NCBI GenBank assembly: GCA_017545365.1
Contig: JAFWOP010000024.1
Location: 43,869 to 107,868, forward strand
Reading direction: 5' to 3'
Origin: Bacteroidales bacterium
GTDB lineage: Bacteria; Bacteroidota; Bacteroidia; Bacteroidales; P3
Length of the DNA: 64,000 nt
In this document: piece after piece, positions 33,074 through 41,668 of the stretch
How positions within the stretch are numbered: the stretch's first letter is position 1
Layout: every line of letters begins with the position of its first letter
The notes under the pieces: model-generated
Told to the model about the DNA's origin: nothing
The model's database searches: none
What the model saw: only the letters and a program-made list of their open reading frames with translations
Translations under genes and position numbers: made by a program

Positions 33074-35473
33074 ATGCTATCAATTAAAACGATTCTACGC
33101 AAGATTGAACTTCTGTTCCTGATTCTGGTAGGTAATATTCTCTATGCTCAGAACTGGCCGGAGGGGCAGGGGTTTGTGTATTATTCTCAAGATCCGAAAC
33201 CCCTCTCTATCCAAGGACAGATAGTCGTGCCTGTCGATGCAGATTCCATTGAGTTCCTTACCGCGCGTCTGCTGCACAGACACCTAAGAAACTATGTAAT
33301 CATCCCCGAGCCTGCCCATTCCGACTCGCTCTATTCATACTTCAATCCACGCTACGGCAATATGCGGCCCGCCATCTTTGTCGGCAAAACGGGTTTGGCC
33401 GAACACATCCTCACCCGCAAGGACGAGATACGCGATGACGGGTTTATTCTGAAGAGCGACGGGCGGTTGGCGGTCATATACGGACTGAAGGACAAGGCGG
33501 TCTATTACGGTGCTTGCCGTCTGCTGGAGCTGAAAGGTTACCGAATGACGCACCATCAGGTGCCCGACATCGCACCCAATATACAGCCAGGTTTGCCCGT
33601 GGTAGACGAGGTGAACAACCCCAGCTTTGCCTACCGCGAGATATGGTACTACACCCCTCACCACGACCGTGACTATGCCGACTGGCACGCACTTCACCGC
33701 CGACTGCGTGTCGGCAGCGAGGGGCAATATATATGGAACCACGATGCCTCAGGACCCCTCCGTTGGGCTGACAATATGTACGTCCACACCTTTCAGAAAC
33801 TCATCCCCCAGCAGGTATACTTCGACCGCCACCCCGAATGGTTTACCGAGGCGGGAGGCAAACGGGTGCGCGACGGACAGCTCTGCCTCTCCAACCCCGA
33901 GGTGCTGGACACCCTCTGCGCCAACCTCGCCAAGATGATGGCCGACCAGCCCGACGCTCAGATATGGTCGGTCTCGAACAACGACAACTACAACGTCTGC
34001 CAATGCCCCCACTGCCGCCATGCCGATTCGCTCTACGGCGGTCCCAGCGGCACCCTCATTCACTTCATCAACCAGGTGGCACGGCGTTTCCCCGACAAGA
34101 CCATCTCCACCCTAGCCTATCAGTTCACCCGCCGGGCACCCCAGCCCGTAAACGGACATATCGAAAAGCCTGATAGCAATGTGAACATCATGTTCTGCTC
34201 CATCGAATGCGGGCGGCAGGAAGCCATTGCCACCGCCGTGGCCGAGGCCGCCTTCCGCCGCGATATGGAGGACTGGGCAGCCCTCACCAACAACATCTAC
34301 GTGTGGGACTATGTGGTGCAGTTCCGTAATATGTGGGATCCCTTCCCCAATCTCCATGTCCTACAGCCCAACCTCAAATACTTCCACGACAATGGTGTGC
34401 GCCTGATGTTCGAGCAGGGCACAGGAGCCAACAACGTGACCTCGTGGATGGAGTTGCGCGAGTATATGCTTGCTAAGCTGCTGTGGAACGTGGATGCCGA
34501 CCCCGACTCGCTGCTTCACGACTTCTGTATGCATCACTATGGTTTGGCGGCACAGCCTGTTGAGGAACTTTATCGTGAGATGCACCGCTCGCTTATTGCT
34601 TCGGGTCAGCGGTTGGACATATACGGCTATCCTGTCGATGCCGCCATGGGTTATCTCGCACCAGGGCAAATTGCCAAGTACCGGGTCCTCATTGCCGCCG
34701 CCTACGACAGCCTTGCCCGCTACGACTCCAACAACAGGAAGTATTACTACCCTTACGCCCGCTTCACTGACCAGGTGGTGCGTGACCGCATACGCTTCCT
34801 CGAACTTTCCATCGACTATGCCGTTCTGGAGCTTACTATGGCGGGCTATCTTCCTTTGGACAGCACCTTTGTTTCTCTTGCCGACCGTTTTGTTGCCGAT
34901 GGCAAATGTCTCGGCCTCAATATCCTCCACGAGATGGGATATACCTTGGATGAGTACCGCGCCGACATCGACAACTTCCTTGCCAAGACCACACGGCCCA
35001 ATCTGGCACGTCATTGCCCCGTCACCCTGCGGCACCAACCCGACAGGCAATACTATGCTGGTGGCGCACAGGGACTCACCGACGGCAAGGCGGGCATACT
35101 CGACTACCGCCACTCGTGGCTGGGGTTTTATGGCGATACCCTTGACGCTGTGATTGACCTCGGCAGCTGCAAAAGGCTTCACGAGATTGGGCTCGACTTC
35201 TTTTACTTTCCCCTTTCGTGGATATTCTTACCACAGACCATCAACTATTATGTCTCAAAGGATGGAAAACGCTGGCAGCCCGTCGGCACGCTTCATCCCG
35301 ACGACCCTGCCCGCCTTGCCGTGCCTGAAATCAGGACGCTTGTTACGCCCCATTTCAATCGTCGTGCCCGTTATGTGCGTGTAGAGGCGATACCGCCCGC
35401 CACCATACCCATCTGGCACCGTGCTACGGGCAATCCTTCGTGGATTTTCACTGACGAGGTGGTGGTTCGCTAG
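33074..35473 (+). CDS. Exported DUF4838 glycoside-hydrolase-like protein with C-terminal discoidin-type domain
   Basis: The 799-residue protein has a signal peptide (LLFLILVGNILYA, then Gln-Asn). An N-terminal GH20b-like domain (DADSIEFLTARLLHRHLRNY, then DGFILKSDGRLAVIYGLKDK) leads into a TIM-barrel-like DUF4838 region (GQLCLSNPEVLDTLCANLAK, IWSVSNNDNYNVCQCPHC). The C-terminal ~140 residues resemble an F5/8 type C carbohydrate-binding module (LDAVIDLGSCKRLHEIGLDF and INYYVSKDGKRWQPVGT, ending FTDEVVVR). This suggests degradation of host or plant glycans, with the exact bond unknown. It overlaps the dtd stop by four bases (convergent). Confidence 0.85.
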   Translation: MLSIKTILRKIELLFLILVGNILYAQNWPEGQGFVYYSQDPKPLSIQGQIVVPVDADSIEFLTARLLHRHLRNYVIIPEPAHSDSLYSYFNPRYGNMRPAIFVGKTGLAEHILTRKDEIRDDGFILKSDGRLAVIYGLKDKAVYYGACRLLELKGYRMTHHQVPDIAPNIQPGLPVVDEVNNPSFAYREIWYYTPHHDRDYADWHALHRRLRVGSEGQYIWNHDASGPLRWADNMYVHTFQKLIPQQVYFDRHPEWFTEAGGKRVRDGQLCLSNPEVLDTLCANLAKMMADQPDAQIWSVSNNDNYNVCQCPHCRHADSLYGGPSGTLIHFINQVARRFPDKTISTLAYQFTRRAPQPVNGHIEKPDSNVNIMFCSIECGRQEAIATAVAEAAFRRDMEDWAALTNNIYVWDYVVQFRNMWDPFPNLHVLQPNLKYFHDNGVRLMFEQGTGANNVTSWMELREYMLAKLLWNVDADPDSLLHDFCMHHYGLAAQPVEELYREMHRSLIASGQRLDIYGYPVDAAMGYLAPGQIAKYRVLIAAAYDSLARYDSNNRKYYYPYARFTDQVVRDRIRFLELSIDYAVLELTMAGYLPLDSTFVSLADRFVADGKCLGLNILHEMGYTLDEYRADIDNFLAKTTRPNLARHCPVTLRHQPDRQYYAGGAQGLTDGKAGILDYRHSWLGFYGDTLDAVIDLGSCKRLHEIGLDFFYFPLSWIFLPQTINYYVSKDGKRWQPVGTLHPDDPARLAVPEIRTLVTPHFNRRARYVRVEAIPPATIPIWHRATGNPSWIFTDEVVVR

Positions 35474-35925
35474 ATACGGTTTTTCGAATCGATGATGATG
35501 GTAACGGGGCCGTCGTTGACCAGAGCCACCTGCATGTTGGCACCGAACTGGCCAGTAGCAATAGGCTTGCCAAACGTCTGCCCCAGATGGGCGATGAACT
35601 TCTCGTACATGGGTATGGCCACGTCGGGTTTTGAGGCGTGGATATAGCTGGGACGGTTGCCTTTCTTGGTGCTTGCCATGAGGGTGAATTGGCTGACCAG
35701 CAGTATGCCGCTGTCGGGCACCTCGGTGATAGGCAGGTTCATCACCCCGTCGGCATCGTCGAAGATGCGCAAGGCCACTATCTTGCGGCAGAGCCAGTCG
35801 ATATCCTCATCGCCGTCGGCATCCTCGATGCCAAGCAGTATCATCATGCCGGGGCCGATGGCTCCTTTCACAACGCCTCCGATGGTGACGGAGGCCTCCG
35901 TACAACGTTGAATTACTACTTTCAT
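35470..35925 (-). CDS. dtd: D-aminoacyl-tRNA deacylase
   Basis: A 151-residue, full-length DTD, which hydrolyses D-amino acids and glycine from mischarged tRNAs. Family motifs are complete: MKVVIQRCTEASVTI, the SQFTLMASTKKGNRPSY catalytic segment and the C-terminal NDGPVTIII. It is single-domain and cytosolic. The coding region converges with the DUF4838 gene and overlaps its end by four bases. Confidence 0.97.
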   Translation of the reverse strand: MKVVIQRCTEASVTIGGVVKGAIGPGMMILLGIEDADGDEDIDWLCRKIVALRIFDDADGVMNLPITEVPDSGILLVSQFTLMASTKKGNRPSYIHASKPDVAIPMYEKFIAHLGQTFGKPIATGQFGANMQVALVNDGPVTIIIDSKNRI

Positions 35926-36088
35926 GCTTTTGAGGGGACTTCTATAAATTGAATAATATGGAGTTAAACAGGGAGTTCAACAAAGAGTTAAAAGGGACAA
36001 ATGTTTGGTCGTCAAAAGTATTGTCCATTACTTTATTAATAGAACCCATCTAAATTGGTTAACGAGTTAATGGAATAACGAGTTCTAT

Positions 36089-38470
36089 TTACGAGTTCAC
36101 TATTTTCAGTTTGGCGAAGGCGAGGAGGAGGGTCTTCTGCCCGATGCCGTCAAAGAATACGATGGCTTTGCGGTCGTTGCCGCTGCCTTCGCAGCTGAGG
36201 ACTTTGCCGCTGCCGAATTTTGCGTGTTGGACGGTCATGCCCACCTGTATGGCGTTGATGTCGGCTGCCGAGTTGGGTGCTGTGGGTCCTTTGGGTGCAG
36301 GCTTAGGAACGGCCTGGGATTTGGGCTTAAACGAGGGTGACGGCTTTTGTTCGCTGCGCCCGAATCCGCGTTCCGCCTCGGGCGAGTATTTGATGCCCTT
36401 GATGCCTTGGAAAGCGCGTGGCAGCTCGCCCACCTTGGGAAAAGAGCTCTTCTTGCTGGGCATTTCGATAAACTGGGGGTCTATCTCTTCCACAAAACGG
36501 CTAAGTTCCTGACAGGAGGAGTTGCCATATTGGTAGCGGGTCAGCGCGTAGGAGAGTACGAGCTGCTTTTCGGCACGGGTGACGGCGACATAGAACAGGC
36601 GGCGTTCTTCTTCCAGTTCCTGACGGCTGGAGATGGACATGATGGAGGGGAAGAGGTTCTCCTCCATGCCGGCAACAAAGACGTAGGGGAATTCCAGCCC
36701 TTTGGCAGAGTGGATGGTCATCATCGACACCTTGTCTGCATCTTTATCGTCGTCCTTGTCTTCCGAAGTGAGCAACAGCACCTGCTGGAGGAATTGGTCC
36801 AAGGTTTTTAATTGAGAATTGGCAGCCGCACTCGGATAATTCTCAATTCTCAATTCTTCATTCTCAATTTCCTCGAATTGGTCGTCTTTCTCACAGAATT
36901 CCTGTATGCCGTTGAGGAGCTCCTCAATATTCTCGATGCGGTTGGGGTTGTCGGGGTCGTCGTCGTTGCGTAGGAGGGTGATGATGCCTGAGTTGTAGAC
37001 AATCTGTTTGGCCAAATCATAGGCACTGGCAGTGGTCAGGAGCGAGGAGAACCGCTTAATCATCATGACGAAGTCGGTGATGCGCTGTAGGGCACCGCTA
37101 CCCAGGCCTAGGCCGAAGGAGGGGATGTTTTCCAGCACAGTCCAGATGGCCACGTCGTTGTCGGCAGCAGCCACGCGGATGCGGTCGAAGGTGGTGTTGC
37201 CGATGCCACGGGCGGGGTAGTTGATGATGCGGATGAGCGACTCGTCGTCGTAGTTGTTGACCACGAGGCGCAGGTAGGCCAGCACGTCTTTGATTTCTTT
37301 GCGGCCGTAGAAAGAGATGCCTTGGTAGATGCGGTAGGGGATGTCGGCGCGGCGGAGGGCCTCTTCGATGGCGCGGGACTGCACGTTGGTGCGGTAGAGG
37401 ATGGCGAAAGATTTGTAGGGCAGCTCCTCGCCGAGGTGTGCCTCCTGAATGGATTCCGCCACCAGTTTTCCTTCTTCACGCTCGTCAGTGGCTCGCAGGA
37501 GGCGTATGCGGTTGCCCACGGCGTTGTCAGTCCATATTTCCTTTTCAATCTGCTCCACGTTCTTGGCGATGATGGAGTTGGCGGCATCCACGATGACCTT
37601 GGTGGAGCGGTAGTTCTGTTCGAGCTTGAAGAGGTGCAGGTTGGGATAGTCGCGGCGGAAGTTGAAGATGTTTTGTATGTTGGCACCGCGGAAGGCATAG
37701 ATACTCTGTGCGTCGTCGCCCACCACGCAGATGTTTTGGAAGCGGGCTGCGAGCTTCTTGACGATGAGGTATTGCGAGTAGTTGGTGTCTTGATACTCGT
37801 CCACCATGATGTAGTGAAAGCGGTTCTGATATTTCAGCAGCACGTCGGGGAAGTCGCGCAGCAGCACGTTCATGTTGAAGAGCAGGTCGTCGAAGTCCAT
37901 CGCCATGGCGTTGCGCAGGCGTTGGTTGTACATCTTGTATATCTCACCTGTCAGGGGGCGGTGGGCATCCTTGTCGGTCTGCTGTATCTCGGGGTTGTTG
38001 GCATAGTCTTCGGGCGAGAGGAGGTTGCTCTTGGCCATGGAGATGCGGTTGAGCACCGTGCCGGGGCTGTAGGTCTTGGGGTCGAGGTTGAGGTTCTTGA
38101 CAATCTGCTTGATGGCAGACTTGCTGTCATCGGTGTCGTAGATGGTGAAGGTGCGGATGTACCCCAGTTTCTCCGCCTCGGACCGCAGGATACGGGCAAA
38201 CACGGAGTGGAATGTGCCCATCCAGATGTTGCGGGCCTCGCTGCCGACAAGCTTTATGATACGCTCTTTCATCTCGGCGGCGGCCTTGTTGGTGAAGGTG
38301 AGGGCGAGGATGCGGAAGGGGTCGGTACCTTGGCTGATGAGGTGGGCGATGCGGTAGGTTAGCGTGCGGGTCTTGCCTGAGCCCGCACCGGCTATTATCA
38401 TCACAGGGCCTTCGGTGCAGGCCGCGGCCTCGCGTTGAGATTCGTTCAGTTGGTCTAATAATTCACTCAT
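36089..38470 (-). CDS. pcrA: UvrD/PcrA-type ATP-dependent DNA helicase
   Basis: The 793-residue SF1 helicase has motif I IAGAGSGKTRTL, LTFTNKAAAEMKERI (Ia), VDEYQDTNY (II), FRGANIQNIFN (III), LEQNYRSTK (IV), HSAKGLEFPYVF (V) and VAVTRAEKQLVLSYA (VI). The PcrA-type C-terminal domain is present (VGMTVQHAKFGSGKVLSCEG). It acts in DNA repair and removes stalled transcription or replication complexes. Odd feature: an in-frame insert at 36810-36880 encodes ENEELRIENYPSAAANSQLK and is an inverted repeat at the DNA level. It overlaps yigZ by four bases. Confidence 0.95.
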   Translation of the reverse strand: MSELLDQLNESQREAAACTEGPVMIIAGAGSGKTRTLTYRIAHLISQGTDPFRILALTFTNKAAAEMKERIIKLVGSEARNIWMGTFHSVFARILRSEAEKLGYIRTFTIYDTDDSKSAIKQIVKNLNLDPKTYSPGTVLNRISMAKSNLLSPEDYANNPEIQQTDKDAHRPLTGEIYKMYNQRLRNAMAMDFDDLLFNMNVLLRDFPDVLLKYQNRFHYIMVDEYQDTNYSQYLIVKKLAARFQNICVVGDDAQSIYAFRGANIQNIFNFRRDYPNLHLFKLEQNYRSTKVIVDAANSIIAKNVEQIEKEIWTDNAVGNRIRLLRATDEREEGKLVAESIQEAHLGEELPYKSFAILYRTNVQSRAIEEALRRADIPYRIYQGISFYGRKEIKDVLAYLRLVVNNYDDESLIRIINYPARGIGNTTFDRIRVAAADNDVAIWTVLENIPSFGLGLGSGALQRITDFVMMIKRFSSLLTTASAYDLAKQIVYNSGIITLLRNDDDPDNPNRIENIEELLNGIQEFCEKDDQFEEIENEELRIENYPSAAANSQLKTLDQFLQQVLLLTSEDKDDDKDADKVSMMTIHSAKGLEFPYVFVAGMEENLFPSIMSISSRQELEEERRLFYVAVTRAEKQLVLSYALTRYQYGNSSCQELSRFVEEIDPQFIEMPSKKSSFPKVGELPRAFQGIKGIKYSPEAERGFGRSEQKPSPSFKPKSQAVPKPAPKGPTAPNSAADINAIQVGMTVQHAKFGSGKVLSCEGSGNDRKAIVFFDGIGQKTLLLAFAKLKIVNS
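36810..36880. repeat. AATTGAGAATT inverted-repeat element inside pcrA
   Basis: AATTGAGAATT (36810-36820) and AATTCTCAATT (36838-36848) are perfect inverted 11-mers with a 17-base loop. They are followed by further CAATTCTC/TTCTCAATT copies. A related copy sits in frame in the oxidoreductase at 58246-58300. The segment keeps the helicase frame open. Confidence 0.75.
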
Positions 38471-39069
38471 ATCACTTCTATTCTCACTGTGCGCAGTTGT
38501 GCCACTGCGTCATACAGTCGGTTGCTTTGCGACTGCCGCACACTTACATCCAGGCGGCAGTCAAGATTATAGTCTTGGTTGGTCGGCACCAGGCCGAAGT
38601 CTTTGATAATGCGCATCACGTCGTTCATTGCCACATACTCGAAATGCAGACGGTAGCACACATCGATAGTCTTTTCCACTATTTCCGCATGGCTGATAGC
38701 ATCGCGGGCGGCGGTCTTGTATGCGTTGGCAAGTCCCGACGCGCCGAGCAGGATGCCGCCGAAGTAGCGTACAACCACAACCAGGGTGTCGGTGAGGTCG
38801 GCTGAGAGGAGCTGGCCGTGGATGGGCCTTCCGCCGGTGCCGGAAGGCTCGCCGTCATCGTTGGCGCGGTAGGCCTCCTTGGTAGGGCCAAGGATGTAGG
38901 CGTAGCAGTGGTGCCGTGCATCGAAATACTCTTTTCTCAGGGCCTCCAGATGCTGCTTCACCTCGTCGGTGCTATGCACGGGGAAAGCAAAGGCGAGGAA
39001 CTTGCTGCCCTTCTCTTTGTAAAGCCCCTGCGACGGAGCCGCGATGGTATGATAGGTGTCGTCGAACAT
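38467..39069 (-). CDS. yigZ: YigZ/IMPACT-family protein
   Basis: The 200-residue protein has the conserved N-terminal IMPACT domain: FPVHSTDEVKQHLEALRKEY, RHHCYAYILGP, ANDDGEPSGTGGRPIHGQL and VVVRYFGGILLGASGL. The C-terminal part is less conserved (DUF1949-like). Function is uncertain; it is related to eukaryotic translation regulator IMPACT. It precedes pcrA with a four-base overlap, behind a promoter box at 39134-39143. Confidence 0.93.
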   Translation of the reverse strand: MFDDTYHTIAAPSQGLYKEKGSKFLAFAFPVHSTDEVKQHLEALRKEYFDARHHCYAYILGPTKEAYRANDDGEPSGTGGRPIHGQLLSADLTDTLVVVVRYFGGILLGASGLANAYKTAARDAISHAEIVEKTIDVCYRLHFEYVAMNDVMRIIKDFGLVPTNQDYNLDCRLDVSVRQSQSNRLYDAVAQLRTVRIEVI

Positions 39070-39133
39070 AGTGCGTTAAGAAAACTATCTTATTCATAGG
39101 CCATAAGCATGACACCTCGACCCTGAATAGATA

Positions 39134-39143
39134 TGCAAAAATA
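39134..39143 (-). promoter_or_regulatory. Bacteroidota -7 promoter box (TATTTTTGCA)
   Basis: On the minus strand it reads TATTTTTGCA, 65 bases before yigZ. It is the likely promoter of yigZ-pcrA. Confidence 0.5.
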
Positions 39144-39235
39144 CGAAAAGATATTTAATAATCACCATTGCTCTGAATAAAAAAAACGGCTTTTTTATTC
39201 AACACGGCTGAATGTGGTGCATAAAAGAATCAATG

Positions 39236-39933
39236 TTACATAGCAAGCAGCGAAGCATAGTCCAGCACCTCTATTGGGGCACCACAGCGTTCCTGAGCGC
39301 CACAATACACGTCGACGCGGCGCGAAAGGCGTGCTTCCAATTGTTCGGTAATGCCATGAAATCCTTTTTCAAAAGAACTATTATAGGTGACTGAAGACTT
39401 TATTTCATAGCCCTCTAATGAACGTCCAACAGGGACTAACAGGTCTATTTCGTTGCCATTGCTGTCGCGATAGAACATCAACTCGGTGCCCTGTCCTTCG
39501 TTGGCACGACGTTTTACGATATCGGCAATGAACATACTTTCAAAAAGGTGTCCGCGGATTCGGTCTGAACTGAGCTGGGTTTCGTTTTCAATGCCCAAGA
39601 GATAGTATGCCAACCCAGTGTCATAGAAGTATAGCTTGGGGGTTTTGGTGAGCCGTTTACGGGAGTTCTCCGAGTAGGGATGCACCATAAAAATGACGTA
39701 TGACACCTGCAAGATGGAAAGCCACGAGCGGATGGTGTTGACCCTGACCCCTATTTCGTTGGACAGCTCGGTGGCATTGAACATTCCCCTACGCGGCCGA
39801 CACATAAACACAGGAAAGTCTGAAACAGGTAGAGGTCTTTCACCTGTTTGTCTCGCCTCAGCATACGGATAAGTTCGTCTGCATCCGGCTTATCGAAAAC
39901 GTTCATACATGTTATGCAAATAACATTATTCAT
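39236..39933 (-). pseudogene. Decayed DUF4143-type ATPase (N-terminal ATPase half missing)
   Basis: What remains is the C-terminal half: VKDLYLFQTFLCLCVGRVGE in one frame, then a -1 shift, and MFNATELSNEIGVRVNTIRS onward (SWLSILQVSYVIFMVHPYSE, KTPKLYFYDTGLAYYLLGIE, NSSFEKGFHGITEQLEARLS) in another. Related proteins carry about 200 more N-terminal residues with Walker A and B, which are absent. The break coincides with the 53-bp repeat at 39852-39904, which also supplies the only in-frame ATG near the 5' end. It is distinct from the intact ATPase at 25223-26515. Confidence 0.8.
39852..39904. repeat. 53-bp dispersed repeat, copy 2
   Basis: Matches 5018-5070 at 50 of 53 positions. It lies exactly where the truncated DUF4143 ATPase loses similarity to its family. 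Confidence 0.85.
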
Positions 39934-40690
39934 CGGCTATTGTCTGCCACAGCGGGTCGGTGAAGTAGCCGTTGCGCTCGGACTCTTTGCAGCAGGCACA
40001 GCGCGCCTTGACGGAGTGGTCGGGGTACATGCTGTGGTAGCGTGCCACCCTGTCTTCGAGCGATATGCAGCCGAGTGGGTCCCTGCCACCACTCAGCCTC
40101 ATGCCAAGTACCATGGCGGGGTCGTGCAGCGGAGGACGCCAGCCGTCGTAGATGCAGAGACTAGTATGGTAAAGGAAATGCATACCTGCGATGCGTTCCG
40201 TCATGGGGTTATGGTCGGGTACCTGACCTTTGTCGTATGCCCTGCACGAAGCACGGTATGCCATACCACAGCCGACGGCAAAGAGCACACAAAGCAACAA
40301 ACCTGCCACATACCATCCACGTACATTCTTCACCGCTGGACGCACCATGTTGCGCCACACCAGCAACAATAGGAACCATAGAGGCACAGGCATCACTACC
40401 ACCCATCCGCCGAGGAACAGGCACCAATAGGCGTATACGCCCGTGCTGATGCCACACAGCAGCGCATTCAGCCCACGTAGGCGAGTACGCTCCAACCATG
40501 TGAAGGTGACTATATTGAGAAAACTGACCCCCTGCACCACAGAAGCCCATAGCACCGGGCGACAGAATCCCGCATTGGTCACACTGTTGCCCCAAATGCA
40601 GAGCAAAACCAACAGCAAGTTAAGCAGTGGCAGCACCCTGTACCAAAAAGTGTCATGATTACGATGAAAGAAATTCCTGAGACGTCCCAT
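39926..40690 (-). CDS. Polytopic membrane protein of unknown function
   Basis: A 254-residue protein with about five hydrophobic helices in its first half (VLPLLNLLLVLLCIWGNSVT, VVQGVSFLNIVTF, CLFLGGWVVVMPVPLWFLLL, VAGLLLCVLFAVGCGMAY). The second half is soluble and Cys/His-rich (LYHTSLCIYDGW and VKARCACCKESERNGYFTDP). The paired cysteines could bind a metal. No family is recognised. It is downstream of miaA on the same strand. Confidence 0.68.
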   Translation of the reverse strand: MGRLRNFFHRNHDTFWYRVLPLLNLLLVLLCIWGNSVTNAGFCRPVLWASVVQGVSFLNIVTFTWLERTRLRGLNALLCGISTGVYAYWCLFLGGWVVVMPVPLWFLLLLVWRNMVRPAVKNVRGWYVAGLLLCVLFAVGCGMAYRASCRAYDKGQVPDHNPMTERIAGMHFLYHTSLCIYDGWRPPLHDPAMVLGMRLSGGRDPLGCISLEDRVARYHSMYPDHSVKARCACCKESERNGYFTDPLWQTIADE

Positions 40691-40753
40691 TAAGCAGTTA
40701 TTTTCTGCAATAACGCAGCAGCCACTAATTTATTGCACTGGGGACGGAAGCCT

Positions 40754-41668
40754 CTACCCTCTGAAAAACGTCATCACCTCACTCACCTTGGCCTCCATGG
40801 GCTGGGTGCCGTCAATCCAGTGGATGGGGATGCCCTGACGTTCCATGCGGCGGAACCAGGTCATCTGACGCTTGGAGAAGCGACGGATGTCGGTGTAGAG
40901 GTTCTCATACATCGCCTCGTAGCTGCACTCCCCTCGGAGGTAACGGGTGACATGCTTATATTCTAATCCGTAACGCAGCAGCCGTTCGGCAGGCACACCG
41001 CTGTCGAGCAGTCGTTGCACCTCCTCCACCATGCCCTCTTCGAGACGCTGGCGCAAACGGATGCCGATACGCTCAATCACCTTCTCGCGAGGATAGCTGA
41101 CCCCGATGATAAGGTGTTCCATGTCGGGCATGTGGGGATAGGCCTCGGGGTGTTGAAGACGGTATTCCTGTATCTCTAGGGCACGCAGCAGACGGTCGCG
41201 CGTCTCGGTGTCGGTGTGGTTGTGCAGCCTGATGAGGCTGGCGAGCCGCGCGGTGAGTTCCTCATCGCTGTAGGCCTCCATGCGCTGACGGAAATCGGGG
41301 TCGATAGGGGCGTCGGCCAACTGGTAGCCCTTCACCACCGCCTCGACATACATGCCCGTCCCGCCGCAGAGTATCGGTTGGCGGCCTCGACCGACGATGT
41401 CGTTGAAAGCACGGATGAAGTCATTCTGGAACTGGTAGACATTGTACTCGTAGCCCGCGTCGTGGATGTCGATAAGATGATAGGGAATGTCTGTGCCGTG
41501 GATATGATAGTCGGCAAGGTCCTTGCCCGTACCGATGTCCATACCGCGAAACACCTGACGCGAGTCGGCACTAATAATCTCGCCGCCGAGCTGGTATGCC
41601 AGTTCGGCGGCGAGGCTTGTCTTACCACAAGCCGTGGGTCCTGTTATGGTAAGCAGTTTAGTCGTCAA
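40754..41668 (-). CDS. miaA: tRNA dimethylallyltransferase
   Basis: MiaA transfers the dimethylallyl group to A37 of tRNAs reading UNN codons. Visible marks are the P-loop ITGPTACGKTSLA, ISADSRQVFRGMDIGTGK, the GGTGMYVEAVVKG loop, RDRLLRALEIQE and YEAMYENLYTDIRRFSKRQM, with TWFRR. The start is ambiguous. A TTG at 41668 overlaps the upstream gene by 11 bp and gives a normal 304-residue enzyme. An ATG at 41731 would add 21 untypical Ser/Thr-rich residues read from the other gene's frame. It is coupled to the PorE-like gene. Confidence 0.9.
   Translation of the reverse strand: MTTKLLTITGPTACGKTSLAAELAYQLGGEIISADSRQVFRGMDIGTGKDLADYHIHGTDIPYHLIDIHDAGYEYNVYQFQNDFIRAFNDIVGRGRQPILCGGTGMYVEAVVKGYQLADAPIDPDFRQRMEAYSDEELTARLASLIRLHNHTDTETRDRLLRALEIQEYRLQHPEAYPHMPDMEHLIIGVSYPREKVIERIGIRLRQRLEEGMVEEVQRLLDSGVPAERLLRYGLEYKHVTRYLRGECSYEAMYENLYTDIRRFSKRQMTWFRRMERQGIPIHWIDGTQPMEAKVSEVMTFFRG

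Noticed and set aside
37322..38362. Long plus-strand open frame over pcrA
   Set aside because: It is opposite a helicase with all SF1 motifs; the translation has no recognisable domain.
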